Notes under the pieces: model-generated
Told to the model about the DNA's origin: nothing
What the model saw: the letters and a program-made list of their open reading frames with translations, nothing else
Databases searched by the model: none
Shown here: piece by piece, positions 37,772 through 47,168 of the stretch
Layout of the letters: every line of letters starts with the position of its first letter
Numbering within the stretch: position 1 is the first letter of the stretch
Source of the DNA: Coriobacteriaceae bacterium
Lineage (GTDB): Bacteria; Actinomycetota; Coriobacteriia; Coriobacteriales; Coriobacteriaceae
Direction: 5' to 3'
Assembly: GCA_902363875.1 (NCBI GenBank)
Contig: CABJBO010000003.1
Span: 62,001 to 126,000, forward strand
DNA: 64,000 nt
Program-made: the position numbers and the translations under genes

Positions 37772-38689
37772 TTACATAGTCTGAGGATAATCAATTTTAG
37801 GATTGAACTTAATGGCCTCACGCATCTTTTTACGCATCTGACGCTGCAACTTCTTAGTCACTCCTCCAGCTTTCATGCTGCGGCAAACCTGGGCACAAAA
37901 CAACAAATACGCAGCCTTGCCTTCATGATGGAGTCTATACGACGCCTGATTACGAATGCCGTAAGAGAATTTCCACGCATTCTTTTCATCAATCATCGAG
38001 AAGTTGACACCCTTATTAGATGCCATGTCGTGAATGATCACGCTGTCAAGCACCTGAACACCGGGGCAGGTCTTAGTAATGCGAAGTGTGTACTCGGCAT
38101 CATCAAACCAAATAAAATATTCCTTAAAAGGAAGGCCGAAAGATTCAAGAACCCAACGTGGAATCAGCACCGAAACAAACGAGCAGGAGGTGACCATGAC
38201 AGAGTTTTGCCCCTTTGCGAGCAATCGACCCCAATCCCAAGTGGGCACGGGATTGTTCATCTCGCAAATAGAACCATCAATAAACTTTACGACCGAGCAA
38301 GCGTATGGGACATCGGGACCAAGCTCATCAACGGCGCCATTATAGCCTTGAATCAGCTTCTCTAAAGCATCGGGCTCGGGATAGCCGTCATCGTCAAAGA
38401 TCCAAACGAAATCTGAACCGCTGTCGTAACCGGATTTCATTCCAGTGGAAAAACCACCAGCTCCGCCAAGATTCTCCGAACAAGAAATAACCTTAACGGG
38501 CATGCCGCCGTGCTGCTCAGATGCATATGAAGCCAGGAAATCACCGGTGCCGTCAGTCGAAGCGTTGTCAACAACAACAAGCTCGCTAGGAGGAAGCGTC
38601 TGCCCCTCAAGGGCAGAAAGAACATTCTTCAACTTGTCGAGACGGTTATATGTCACCACAACGGCGGTAACAGTAGGACTATTGCTCAT
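37772..38689 (-). CDS. GT2 family glycosyltransferase, galactofuranosyl/rhamnosyl-type
   Basis: A 305-residue GT-A enzyme: VVVTYNRLDKLKNVLSALE and VDNASTDGT bind the nucleotide sugar, and DDDGYPEPDALEKL carries the metal-binding DDD. IWFDDAEYTLRI is an acceptor-side motif. This pattern is the one seen in GlfT1-like galactofuranosyltransferases and some rhamnosyltransferases. A glf gene at 27730 would supply UDP-galactofuranose. I chose ATG 38689, where GGAG lies five bases upstream. It overlaps the preceding gene by 11 bp. Confidence 0.85.
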   Translation of the reverse strand: MSNSPTVTAVVVTYNRLDKLKNVLSALEGQTLPPSELVVVDNASTDGTGDFLASYASEQHGGMPVKVISCSENLGGAGGFSTGMKSGYDSGSDFVWIFDDDGYPEPDALEKLIQGYNGAVDELGPDVPYACSVVKFIDGSICEMNNPVPTWDWGRLLAKGQNSVMVTSCSFVSVLIPRWVLESFGLPFKEYFIWFDDAEYTLRITKTCPGVQVLDSVIIHDMASNKGVNFSMIDEKNAWKFSYGIRNQASYRLHHEGKAAYLLFCAQVCRSMKAGGVTKKLQRQMRKKMREAIKFNPKIDYPQTM

Positions 38690-40379
38690 CATCACTCCAC
38701 TTCCCCAGAATCTCAGTAAAGAGGGTGTTGGCATTTTTTAGCTTTGAAAACTCCACAAGCCTATCCATCTCAGATTGCCAGACGGATTTACGGAAATCGT
38801 TATCCTCGAGCATCTTCAAAAGGATACGCGATGCGCACTTAATGAAATCGCGAGTGGACCGTGGAGTCAATGCTTCAGTTGGAATAAGCGTATTCTGAGA
38901 ACCGACATCAGTTGAGACAACAGGCAGTCCAGCACTGAGAGATTCAATCGTCGTCAAAGTAATTCCTTCATTAATGGCAGAAACAACGAGGACATCAGAA
39001 TCAGAATAGGTCTTATCGACAGAAATCTGCATCCCCCTCCGCTCAATTAAGTCGGAGAGTCCATGACGAGCAATGATCTTGTCCACCATAGGATCCAAAT
39101 CACCGTTGCCGTGCATGATAAACCTAAAACGACCAGGAGCACACTTATCGAGCTTCTTAGCAAGAAGGACAAATGCTTCGGGCCTCTTCTGGCGGGAAAT
39201 CCTGCCCACGAAGCAAACAGTGAGCTTGCTCTTAGACGCGGGTTTCTTGCACGCCTTAGCAGTCCCATTAGCAGTAAGCCCAACAAGCGGAGCGTCTACA
39301 ACCTTATTAGCATCAATTCCATGCGACTCAACAAGCCAAGACACAAGCTGGGGAGAAATCACATGATGTAAATCAATGAACGCATCGCGGCTAACCGCCT
39401 GATTGGGATAACCACCACCATAGGGATATTCAACAATATGCAGAGAATCAACTACAGTCGCATTGGGTCGATACTTTTTGATCCACCACAGACGATCATA
39501 AAGCCATTGGCAATGATGAATGAGGACGCCCTTAATATCGAATTGTTCGACAAGCGAGCGAAGCAAAGGCTCATCGCCTGGACGCTCCTGTATAGGGAAC
39601 GTAAGGCACAGCACCAAGGCATCTTTGAACTCCGGCCTATCGATCCAAGGCTGATGGCTGGGTCGATCCGTTATGACGATAGGCAGCATGCCCGCTTCGC
39701 GAACAAGGCGCACCGTCTCAACAGCCCAGCGCTCAGCGCCGCCGGCCTGAAGCCAATGCATACCGATAATGACGGCTTTCTCAGCCCCGAGCCTAACGGC
39801 TCCGGGAGCAATCTCTAGATAGGGATGATGAGTAGCCTGCTCTTGATTAATCTTCGCTAAATCTGGAGCCTCAAAATGATCAACAGGGCCCAATCCCCTA
39901 CTCCAACGACGCTGGCGCTGAATTTCGCGAATATCGTCAAAAGCAATCGGGCAGCACGCTTCGAGATTGCGATAAAGCTCCTGCTTCTTCGAAAGAGAGT
40001 TATGTGTCTCAACGTCAGCATCGGTGGCGTCGTCAGGCGTCAAAAGAATATAACGATGTCCATCGTCTTTGATATGCTCAAGGCCTGCGAAATAATGGGG
40101 TGAATACTCGGACAAAGGCTGAACCAAAGATTCAGCTTTAACAGAAAAGAAAGGCTGAAGTCCCTCGGTAACAGTTAGCCCACCATTTAATGTCGAAAGA
40201 TCATTTAAACAAGGATACTGCCACTTTTCACCCATATAGAAATGATAGACAAGCGAACGACCAGGCTGGATTAGAGAGTTGTACTTAATTGCAGAATCTA
40301 CAAGAGATCTAATTCGACTCGACATTAAGCCGTCGTTGAAAACATCCTCGTAGATAACCCCATATAAAGCATGAGACAT
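38679..40379 (-). CDS. GT4 family glycosyltransferase with extended N terminus
   Basis: A 566-residue protein. The first 185 residues are not recognised. Then a GT-B fold begins (KAVIIGMHWLQAGGAERWAVE), with CFVGRISRQKRPEAFVLL and the GT4 donor-site motif VVSAINEGITLTTIESLSAGLPVVSTDVG. It starts directly after the previous stop codon (no gap) and overlaps the following gene. The product is unknown; the N-terminal part may bind the acceptor. Confidence 0.85.
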   Translation of the reverse strand: MSHALYGVIYEDVFNDGLMSSRIRSLVDSAIKYNSLIQPGRSLVYHFYMGEKWQYPCLNDLSTLNGGLTVTEGLQPFFSVKAESLVQPLSEYSPHYFAGLEHIKDDGHRYILLTPDDATDADVETHNSLSKKQELYRNLEACCPIAFDDIREIQRQRRWSRGLGPVDHFEAPDLAKINQEQATHHPYLEIAPGAVRLGAEKAVIIGMHWLQAGGAERWAVETVRLVREAGMLPIVITDRPSHQPWIDRPEFKDALVLCLTFPIQERPGDEPLLRSLVEQFDIKGVLIHHCQWLYDRLWWIKKYRPNATVVDSLHIVEYPYGGGYPNQAVSRDAFIDLHHVISPQLVSWLVESHGIDANKVVDAPLVGLTANGTAKACKKPASKSKLTVCFVGRISRQKRPEAFVLLAKKLDKCAPGRFRFIMHGNGDLDPMVDKIIARHGLSDLIERRGMQISVDKTYSDSDVLVVSAINEGITLTTIESLSAGLPVVSTDVGSQNTLIPTEALTPRSTRDFIKCASRILLKMLEDNDFRKSVWQSEMDRLVEFSKLKNANTLFTEILGKWSDDEQ

Positions 40380-41324
40380 CTAGCACTCCTTATCTTGGAA
40401 ACTTTGGCTAATCTTATAGACGCTAAGTTCCCATTCCTTACGCTCAACTTTGGCAACAGAATCAAGAATAAACCCTGTTGTCAAAGAAAGGCCGCAAAGG
40501 AATATAAAGGCAGTAGCGAGAATAGCGGTAGGAAGGCGTGCAACAAGGCCAGTGCGTGCGAAATCAACAATTACCGGAATTCCAGCTATAAGACCCAGAA
40601 GCAGGAAAAGAACAGAAACCAGACCAAAGAACTTCAGAGGACGGTAGTCCTTAAATAAGGTGCCAATCATACAGACAACTTTAATTCCGTCAGAAAAAGT
40701 AGACAACTTAGATTCAGATCCGGCTGGCCTGTCGCGGTAAACAATTGGAATATCCTTGATGCGCCAACGACGGTCAACAGCATGAATTGAAAGTTCGGTC
40801 TCAATTTGAAAACCTTCAGATAATACAGGGAAAGTTTTGACAAAAGGACGGCTCATCGCTCGATAACCCGTCATAACATCATCAAACGAATAGCCATAGA
40901 TCCACTTGATCATTGCCCTAACAAGATTATTACCGAACCCGTGAAAGGCCCTTTTATTCTCTTCGGCGTAGGTACCGTTAGAAAGACGGTCTCCAACCGT
41001 CATATCCGCTTCACCTTTTAGAATCGGCTCACACATCGCGCGAGCCATTGTCTCGTCATAAGTATCATCGCCATCAACCATCAGATAACAGTCAGCATCG
41101 ATATCACGAAACATCTGACGGCAAACATTGCCCTTACCCTGACGAGGCTCAAATCGAACAATGGCCCCATGTTCACGAGCAATGCAAGCAGTATCATCGC
41201 TTGAATTATTGTCATAAACATAGATATTTGCTTCTGGAAGCTCGCGCATAAAATCATCGACAACTTTTCCAATTGTTAGAGCTTCGTTATAACAAGGAAT
41301 TAAAACAGCGATTTTTTTTGACAT
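40380..41324 (-). CDS. GT2 glycosyltransferase with two C-terminal membrane helices (DPM/GtrB type)
   Basis: A 314-residue protein of the polyprenyl-phosphate sugar synthase type: AVLIPCYNEALTIGKVV, YDNNSSDDT and VDGDDTY, then two hydrophobic helices near residues 230-295. It probably charges a lipid phosphate with a sugar for use by the two large membrane proteins upstream. ATG 41324 follows GGAGAGATTG; the TTG one codon earlier is less likely. The decayed copy at 32822-33787 is its paralogue. Confidence 0.9.
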   Translation of the reverse strand: MSKKIAVLIPCYNEALTIGKVVDDFMRELPEANIYVYDNNSSDDTACIAREHGAIVRFEPRQGKGNVCRQMFRDIDADCYLMVDGDDTYDETMARAMCEPILKGEADMTVGDRLSNGTYAEENKRAFHGFGNNLVRAMIKWIYGYSFDDVMTGYRAMSRPFVKTFPVLSEGFQIETELSIHAVDRRWRIKDIPIVYRDRPAGSESKLSTFSDGIKVVCMIGTLFKDYRPLKFFGLVSVLFLLLGLIAGIPVIVDFARTGLVARLPTAILATAFIFLCGLSLTTGFILDSVAKVERKEWELSVYKISQSFQDKEC

Positions 41325-41338
41325 CAATCTCTCCGAAA

Positions 41339-42454
41339 TCAGGAAACCTTTTTAGATAAAAAAGAAATAGAAGCGATATTAACAATACGTTTAACAATAA
41401 CCCGCTGCATTACAAACGATAGAAGCAACAATAAAGTATATAAGATAAAAATAGAAACAGAGGAAAGAACGATTTTTCCAAGAATTGAAGCAGGCTCCGA
41501 CAATTGAAAGATTGTCGCCCAAATAAAGGGTTTCAAGAACATGTTTTCATGAATCAAATAGACCCCGAGCGTAGCAGATGCAAGTGAGTTGACCATACGA
41601 TTAAACCAATCCGACTCAAAAGATGAGTCCTTTTGAACAACGTAAATAAAAAGAGGACACGCAGCTACGAGCGAGAGCAGGGGAGAAGCTCCAGGACCGG
41701 CAATAAATAGATTTGAAGGATAGGACATCCCAAGATTAGCAACAGTTGCGGAAGTGATGGCTCGCGTACCAACTACAACCGCTAAGTAGCAAAAACAAAT
41801 TGTTCCAAAAACAGTTAGGAGATTAAAACTTGGCAACTGATCCAAAAATCTATTTACCATATATCCAATTAAATAAACAGCCACGAGATACAAAATATCA
41901 TTGAAATAGCAGTTGGATGGATTAATATACTTCCAAACGAATGTAATCATACAAAAAAATACAGCGAATTTACGAACAGCAATGCCATCCATATCATTGA
42001 ATAATTTATTGACATATGGAGCAACTAAATTCAAGACAAAAAACGCACTGATAAACCAATAGGCACCTTGAACAACTGGAAAAAATGAGGTCAACACATT
42101 CCTAAAGGAGAGCCATTCGGCATAACCCTGATCAATAAGCCCATACATGATAAGGAAAGAAAAAACCACCAGGGACGATACTGAATAAAACTCCACCTGC
42201 ACCCAGAGCCGAAATAAACGTCGTTTAGGAGAAGAGTTTGATTTTGAGAGGAAAAATGCACTAATTAAAACGAATAAACACACCCCAATTTGTCCAAACA
42301 TAATCAGTGCATTATGAAAGCACGCACACCATGAATGCAAAAGAGATCCATCGGCATGACATGCCCAGTTATCCTCAGAAAAATAGTGTCCCGCAACAAT
42401 CATTAACATTGATACAAGCCTGAGTGCTTCAATCTTGCTATTCCTGCAACGCAC
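41339..42454 (-). CDS. Acyltransferase family 3 membrane protein
   Basis: A 371-residue polytopic protein with an acyltransferase-3 start (KIEALRLVSMLMIVAGHYF), including the conserved His in the first helix. Such enzymes O-acylate exported glycans. I chose GTG 42454 because GGAGG lies five bases ahead; upstream codons overlap the previous gene further. It overlaps that gene by 17 bp. Confidence 0.85.
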   Translation of the reverse strand: MRCRNSKIEALRLVSMLMIVAGHYFSEDNWACHADGSLLHSWCACFHNALIMFGQIGVCLFVLISAFFLSKSNSSPKRRLFRLWVQVEFYSVSSLVVFSFLIMYGLIDQGYAEWLSFRNVLTSFFPVVQGAYWFISAFFVLNLVAPYVNKLFNDMDGIAVRKFAVFFCMITFVWKYINPSNCYFNDILYLVAVYLIGYMVNRFLDQLPSFNLLTVFGTICFCYLAVVVGTRAITSATVANLGMSYPSNLFIAGPGASPLLSLVAACPLFIYVVQKDSSFESDWFNRMVNSLASATLGVYLIHENMFLKPFIWATIFQLSEPASILGKIVLSSVSIFILYTLLLLLSFVMQRVIVKRIVNIASISFLSKKVS

Positions 42455-44288
42455 TTTTACCTCCAGCAATATTCACTAATAAATAAACAGCAATTGGAAG
42501 CGAAAAGATAAAGGGGAGAGTATATCGAAGCGAAGCACACGGGCCGGCCACCAATGATAGAAGTAGTGAGAACATAGGAACACAAAAGATCGTAACTTCC
42601 CGTTGATATTTCTTATAAATCGACGAAAGACAAATCAAAACTAAATAAAACCAGCAATAAAAACCAGGTTTATAAAGAATTGAAACAACGCTATTCAAGT
42701 GAATATCATTAAGAGCAAAACTATCAACTGAATGCTTATCATTCCATTCTTGGCTCCATGAATAGCCCTCGAACCAGCCCGCATCTATTAGAGACCATTG
42801 ATCCCATGAATAATAAGGAGCATCCTCCATCCAATACGTACCCTGAGTAAACGGGTACCAATAAGCGAATGTCGTGCAAAGCGCACCAGATAAAGATGTA
42901 CATGGAAACAGGCAAGCAAGCCTAAGAGAAAGAATTGCAAAATCAATAGCCGAGTGTTCATCATCAAACTTAAGGTGACCCTTTAGCGGATCAGAAATTA
43001 AAGGGTTATATGCTTTTTTAATATCAAACTCGTCGGAATCAAAGAAACATTTAATCTGGGCATCCAAGTCTTCAGGAACTTCCTTCTCGGTTTGATACAC
43101 CCTGCCGATCATCTGCACTGGAATCGAAAGCATCTCCCCTGATTCAGTAGGAAGAACCCCAAATATTGGGAGAAGAAAAGAATTCCATAGGACAAAAAAT
43201 GCAACATTAAACATAATTAGGAATAATTTAAATCCCTTTGATTCGGAAAGGGCAAGTAATGCGATTAAACCGATAAATACAATTACGAAACCGTTATTTC
43301 GCGTAAGCAAAACAAGTATTGAACTAATTACCATTTCAATACGGCATTTAATAGATAGCTTTTGCTCGACTGTACTATCTTGCTGGTAAAACAAAAGCAG
43401 ACAGACACAGAAATATAGAACAGCAAGCGCATGAAGATAATCCTTGCTAATTGATAAAACGTAACTCGGTATTACAGGAAAGAGACCGAAAAACAAAAGA
43501 GCAAATAAAGCAATATTAGAATGAAAGGCATTCTCAAGTCTTTTAAGTGAAATAGAAAAAACATAGGCACCGCAGACCGTCTGAAAGACAGTCAGAAAAA
43601 CCATAGATGCAACTCCGTTTGATCCAAAATAACGCCCACAGCTATAAATCAAAGCATAGGTTAAAGTTGTTAGATAGGGAAAATGATTATCAAGTGCTAC
43701 TCCACGAGCGCCATACCACTGACCAAGTTGACGGGCTGTGTCAGTCGGCAAGGATCCCGGGAAGAACACAATCAGGTACGGAAGCCAAAGAATGATTAAA
43801 ATCAGACCAATTTTGACAGTATTCTGCGACACAATCCAGTTGTTTGCCCGTGCAAGCCATTTGCATCGTTGAAAATTGGAAGCAAAATAAACTCCAACTT
43901 TAAATAACATGTAGATAAACCAAGTAAACAACAAAGCATATGCAATTGATCTCACAGCTCGAATCGGACTATCGCATAGAGGCGAAAGGGAACTCGTTTT
44001 ATGAAGAGACCCGCCAAGCATATCAAGCATTGCAATAAAGAACGAAACTACGTAAACACTCAGATCGAATTGAGCGCCAGAACAATGCAGTATATAAAAA
44101 TAAGTGGTAAGCGATACCGCTAAAATCCAGGCCGTGATTTCCAAAACAGAGCTTCGAACCCAAATAGCGCAACCATTTGAGTCGAGTGAGCAACTGAAAC
44201 TGAATATAAAACAAGAACACAGGGCAACAAAAACAAGTATTGACGTCTTCCGCTGTATATCGAGAATTTTAAACTCTGAAAACTTCAA
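42438..44288 (-). CDS. Large polytopic membrane protein, probable lipid-linked sugar glycosyltransferase (DUF6020-like)
   Basis: A 616-residue protein with about 13 hydrophobic segments. The loop at residues about 170-215 has PGSLPTDTARQLGQWYGARGVALDNHFPYL, with the Asp and DNH groups typical of GT-C enzymes that use polyprenyl-phosphate sugars. It may start at TTG 44288, with AGGAT upstream. Nine bases separate it from the preceding, related gene. I could not assign a named enzyme. Confidence 0.7.
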   Translation of the reverse strand: MKFSEFKILDIQRKTSILVFVALCSCFIFSFSCSLDSNGCAIWVRSSVLEITAWILAVSLTTYFYILHCSGAQFDLSVYVVSFFIAMLDMLGGSLHKTSSLSPLCDSPIRAVRSIAYALLFTWFIYMLFKVGVYFASNFQRCKWLARANNWIVSQNTVKIGLILIILWLPYLIVFFPGSLPTDTARQLGQWYGARGVALDNHFPYLTTLTYALIYSCGRYFGSNGVASMVFLTVFQTVCGAYVFSISLKRLENAFHSNIALFALLFFGLFPVIPSYVLSISKDYLHALAVLYFCVCLLLFYQQDSTVEQKLSIKCRIEMVISSILVLLTRNNGFVIVFIGLIALLALSESKGFKLFLIMFNVAFFVLWNSFLLPIFGVLPTESGEMLSIPVQMIGRVYQTEKEVPEDLDAQIKCFFDSDEFDIKKAYNPLISDPLKGHLKFDDEHSAIDFAILSLRLACLFPCTSLSGALCTTFAYWYPFTQGTYWMEDAPYYSWDQWSLIDAGWFEGYSWSQEWNDKHSVDSFALNDIHLNSVVSILYKPGFYCWFYLVLICLSSIYKKYQREVTIFCVPMFSLLLSLVAGPCASLRYTLPFIFSLPIAVYLLVNIAGGKSALQE

Positions 44289-44297
44289 AATAAGATC

Positions 44298-46244
44298 CTA
44301 ACAAAGGGATTTTTTATTTACCGGGAATGCAAATGCGATCAGAAAGATGAAACAAAACAGAAAAGATATTGAGTACCTAGTTTGGTATGCAGGAAGCATC
44401 AACATCGTAAGATATGTAAACAGAAAAGGCATGGCCATCGGAATAGAAACTTTCTTACGATGGGCTAGATTAGCGCAAAGAACAGCCAAAGGGAGCCACA
44501 ATGTATAAAGCACCTCAGCTCCAAGCAGCATTAACACAGGGGTCTTATTTAAGAAGTTAATTAGGGGAACAGACAGATGCTCCTGAGTCCATGACAGTTC
44601 ACAATCAGCGAATTGGGACAAAATGGCGTATCCGCCACTCGGCTCCCATCCATTCTTTAAAGCACCATTTGTATAGTAAGTTGGCCCAAGCAAAAAGAAA
44701 TTTCTTAAAAAGGGAACTGCATTTACACAATCAAGCGGATAGTGAATTAATAGCTTGACCCATAAACCTATAAAAGCAAGCTTGTCCATCGTCGAAGCAT
44801 GCGATTTATAAGACTGCTTAGCGGGATCGACAGTCGCTTGGTTCCAATTTTGTTTTGCCGAACTTAGATCAACAACACGAGAAATTGTATCAATATCTTT
44901 TTTTTCAATTTCAGATTGATGCAAACTAACGACATATACGGTTTGCTGAATCGGAGTTCCCAACATCTCCTGACCACCACCGGGGGCAATCCTAAGTAAA
45001 GGAAACAAAAAGGAGGGAACTAAAAATAAAACCACAATAGCCGGAAAAAGTAATGAGAACAATATTTTAATTCGGTTTGAATTTGCTGAAATCAATACCG
45101 TCAAAAGGGACAGTACAGAAATATAGATGGAAGTCTTTTTTGTTAATCCAGCTAAAACTGTTAAACATACCGAAAACAGTACAAACTTCCACCCTATATT
45201 CTTGTTTAAATACACCCTGTAGCACAATTCCTCAAAAGCCACCATCCAGAGAACATAAAAGGGAATCCACGTGCTATCTTTCATCAAGATTGTCATGTAT
45301 GAAGAGCAAGCAGGGATGAATGAAACTAAAGCCACGCAAATAAATAAGACACTCGTTGGCAACTTAAAACGCGACTTCACCCATAAAATCTCAGCTGAAA
45401 GCGAAACGGAAGCAAAAAAAGCCCAAACCCAAGTATACAGAGCCAATCCAAATAACTCGCTATTTAACAAACGACCAAAGAAATCAAATGCCCCATAGAT
45501 AATAGTATCCAACGCAGGATTATGGTCGCTGAACCAATATCCAGGAAGCGGGGTCATCATCATAGGATCCCATGCAGGAAAACCTCTAACTTGAATTAGC
45601 TGGACCATGGAATCCATCGGAATGCAAACTGGTCCATTTATAACCAGAATTGGAATCCAACAACTAAAAATCACTAAGGCCAATTTAATGATGGAACTTA
45701 AGCTGAAATTAATTCTATCTAAATAAACTTGAGCTTTAAAGCTTACAATCTTTATATTCTCCGATTTGATAGCCCGAATTACCGACGCGATTATTATTGA
45801 AAATGCCCAGGTGCATAATGCAATTTCAACAATATAGAGAACAATTAAATAAACACTTGCCTGACTCAAATCAACGTTAGTATACCAAGGAAATGAAACG
45901 TTCGATTCTTGTCCCTGGCCCCAAACCCCAGGAATAACGAGGCTGCATGAGACCACAGATGAAAAGAATACGGTTAGAAATTTTTTTCTTCGACTCAAAT
46001 TGGCAAAATATGACTCACCAAAAAACGCACAGCAAAAAAGAGCCGCGCTGACAATAGTAAGAGAAAGGGCCCCTTTGCTTCCGATCACATCACAAACATG
46101 GAGGAGCAATTGCCGGAGTGAAAAAGTCTGTGCCTGATCAAGCACCTTAAACGAAAGTGCGCAAGCAGAGGCTACAGACAAGATCAGGAGCAGAATAAAC
46201 TTATTTAGCCCAACTTCGTTGCTATTTATGTTTGAGGACCGCAT
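44298..46244 (-). CDS. Large polytopic membrane protein, probable GT-C glycosyltransferase (DUF6020-like)
   Basis: A 648-residue protein, about 14 hydrophobic segments, with the same layout as its downstream neighbour. The first large loop has GPVCIPMDSMVQLIQVRGFPAWDP and YWFSDHNPALDTIIYG, giving Asp and DHNP residues at the place GT-C enzymes use. The two are probable paralogues acting on the same polymer. The codon usage and base composition are AT-rich compared with the core. Confidence 0.7.
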   Translation of the reverse strand: MRSSNINSNEVGLNKFILLLILSVASACALSFKVLDQAQTFSLRQLLLHVCDVIGSKGALSLTIVSAALFCCAFFGESYFANLSRRKKFLTVFFSSVVSCSLVIPGVWGQGQESNVSFPWYTNVDLSQASVYLIVLYIVEIALCTWAFSIIIASVIRAIKSENIKIVSFKAQVYLDRINFSLSSIIKLALVIFSCWIPILVINGPVCIPMDSMVQLIQVRGFPAWDPMMMTPLPGYWFSDHNPALDTIIYGAFDFFGRLLNSELFGLALYTWVWAFFASVSLSAEILWVKSRFKLPTSVLFICVALVSFIPACSSYMTILMKDSTWIPFYVLWMVAFEELCYRVYLNKNIGWKFVLFSVCLTVLAGLTKKTSIYISVLSLLTVLISANSNRIKILFSLLFPAIVVLFLVPSFLFPLLRIAPGGGQEMLGTPIQQTVYVVSLHQSEIEKKDIDTISRVVDLSSAKQNWNQATVDPAKQSYKSHASTMDKLAFIGLWVKLLIHYPLDCVNAVPFLRNFFLLGPTYYTNGALKNGWEPSGGYAILSQFADCELSWTQEHLSVPLINFLNKTPVLMLLGAEVLYTLWLPLAVLCANLAHRKKVSIPMAMPFLFTYLTMLMLPAYQTRYSISFLFCFIFLIAFAFPVNKKSLC

Positions 46245-46271
46245 TGAATAAACTACTCTCTCAAAATGGTT

Positions 46272-47168
46272 CTAATTACCTAAATACTGAATCGCCTTTA
46301 CTGCAAGCCAGTTAACATTCGTACCTGCAGGACAGCTAGTCGATGAATACCACTTGTGAATTCCGACATTATCCCCCCCATCGTCAAATATCTCCACCCT
46401 TTTGATCTAGCGAGCACAACCTTAGATTGCGTGTTTGTAATTAGAGTAGCATACTAAGGTGTATTGGCCGTAGTCCCCAAATGCTCGATCGACCATTCCT
46501 AAGGACGCAGAGGAGCCGGAAGCCCAGAGACGCTGACCTGTAGCTATTTTTTGCGGGGCAATCTTACCGCAAGACAATGCACTAAGCCACCGCTGAGAGT
46601 CAGCACCGCTGGATATCAGCTGAACCAGCCCCCCCCCATCAGTCAGAGAAAACACTTTTCTAGAACCGATGCACTTAATCTCGTATTAGGTCTGCAGCCC
46701 AGTTATCTTGCTCAAATACCGTTTTTGAGAACGCATACATTTGCTGTGTATAGCTGGACCGCAGAACCATCCTTCATAGAACCGCCGACAACATCTAGGA
46801 CTCTTGAGCTCGTGTCCGACTCGAAAGAAAAGGCGCCTTCATCCAAAAACTCATTAACCCGATGAGGCAAGTACTTTTGAGCGGCGGTTCCATTGGGAAG
46901 ACATGCATCCAAATAGCCTGAGCCTCATCAAAAGCTAAGCCAGTTGATATACTCGCAAGGGAGAACGCACCATCGCCATTATCGAGTGCATCAAATAGCC
47001 AATTCGTTTCTTCAAAATCGCTGGGCCATTGCTGAACATTGGCGTCTGGACTAAAATTACCCCTATTTACATCAAGCGCCTTTGAGGCTTTGTATTACAG
47101 ATAGCATGGCGGCCATCGCAATATTCGAAGCTGAAAAGCTGAGGAAGCGTTCTATTGCTGTTACAAAA
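46272..47168 (-). pseudogene. Detached 3' part of the GH25-ricin gene (decayed lectin array and tail)
   Basis: Reading the minus strand past the TAG of the GH25 gene gives, in the same frame, FCNSNRTLPQLFSFEYCDGRH, a continuation of the ricin repeat. The frame then shifts to KALDVNRGNFSPDANVQQW, and later to SRVLDVVGGSMKDGSAVQLY and LVQLISSGADSQRW. The end, near 46272-46400, reads HKWYSSTSCPAGTNVNWLA before TAG. SSTSCP vaguely resembles the Cys ligand of amidase-2 domains. At least three frameshifts and one stop prevent a complete protein. Confidence 0.8.
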
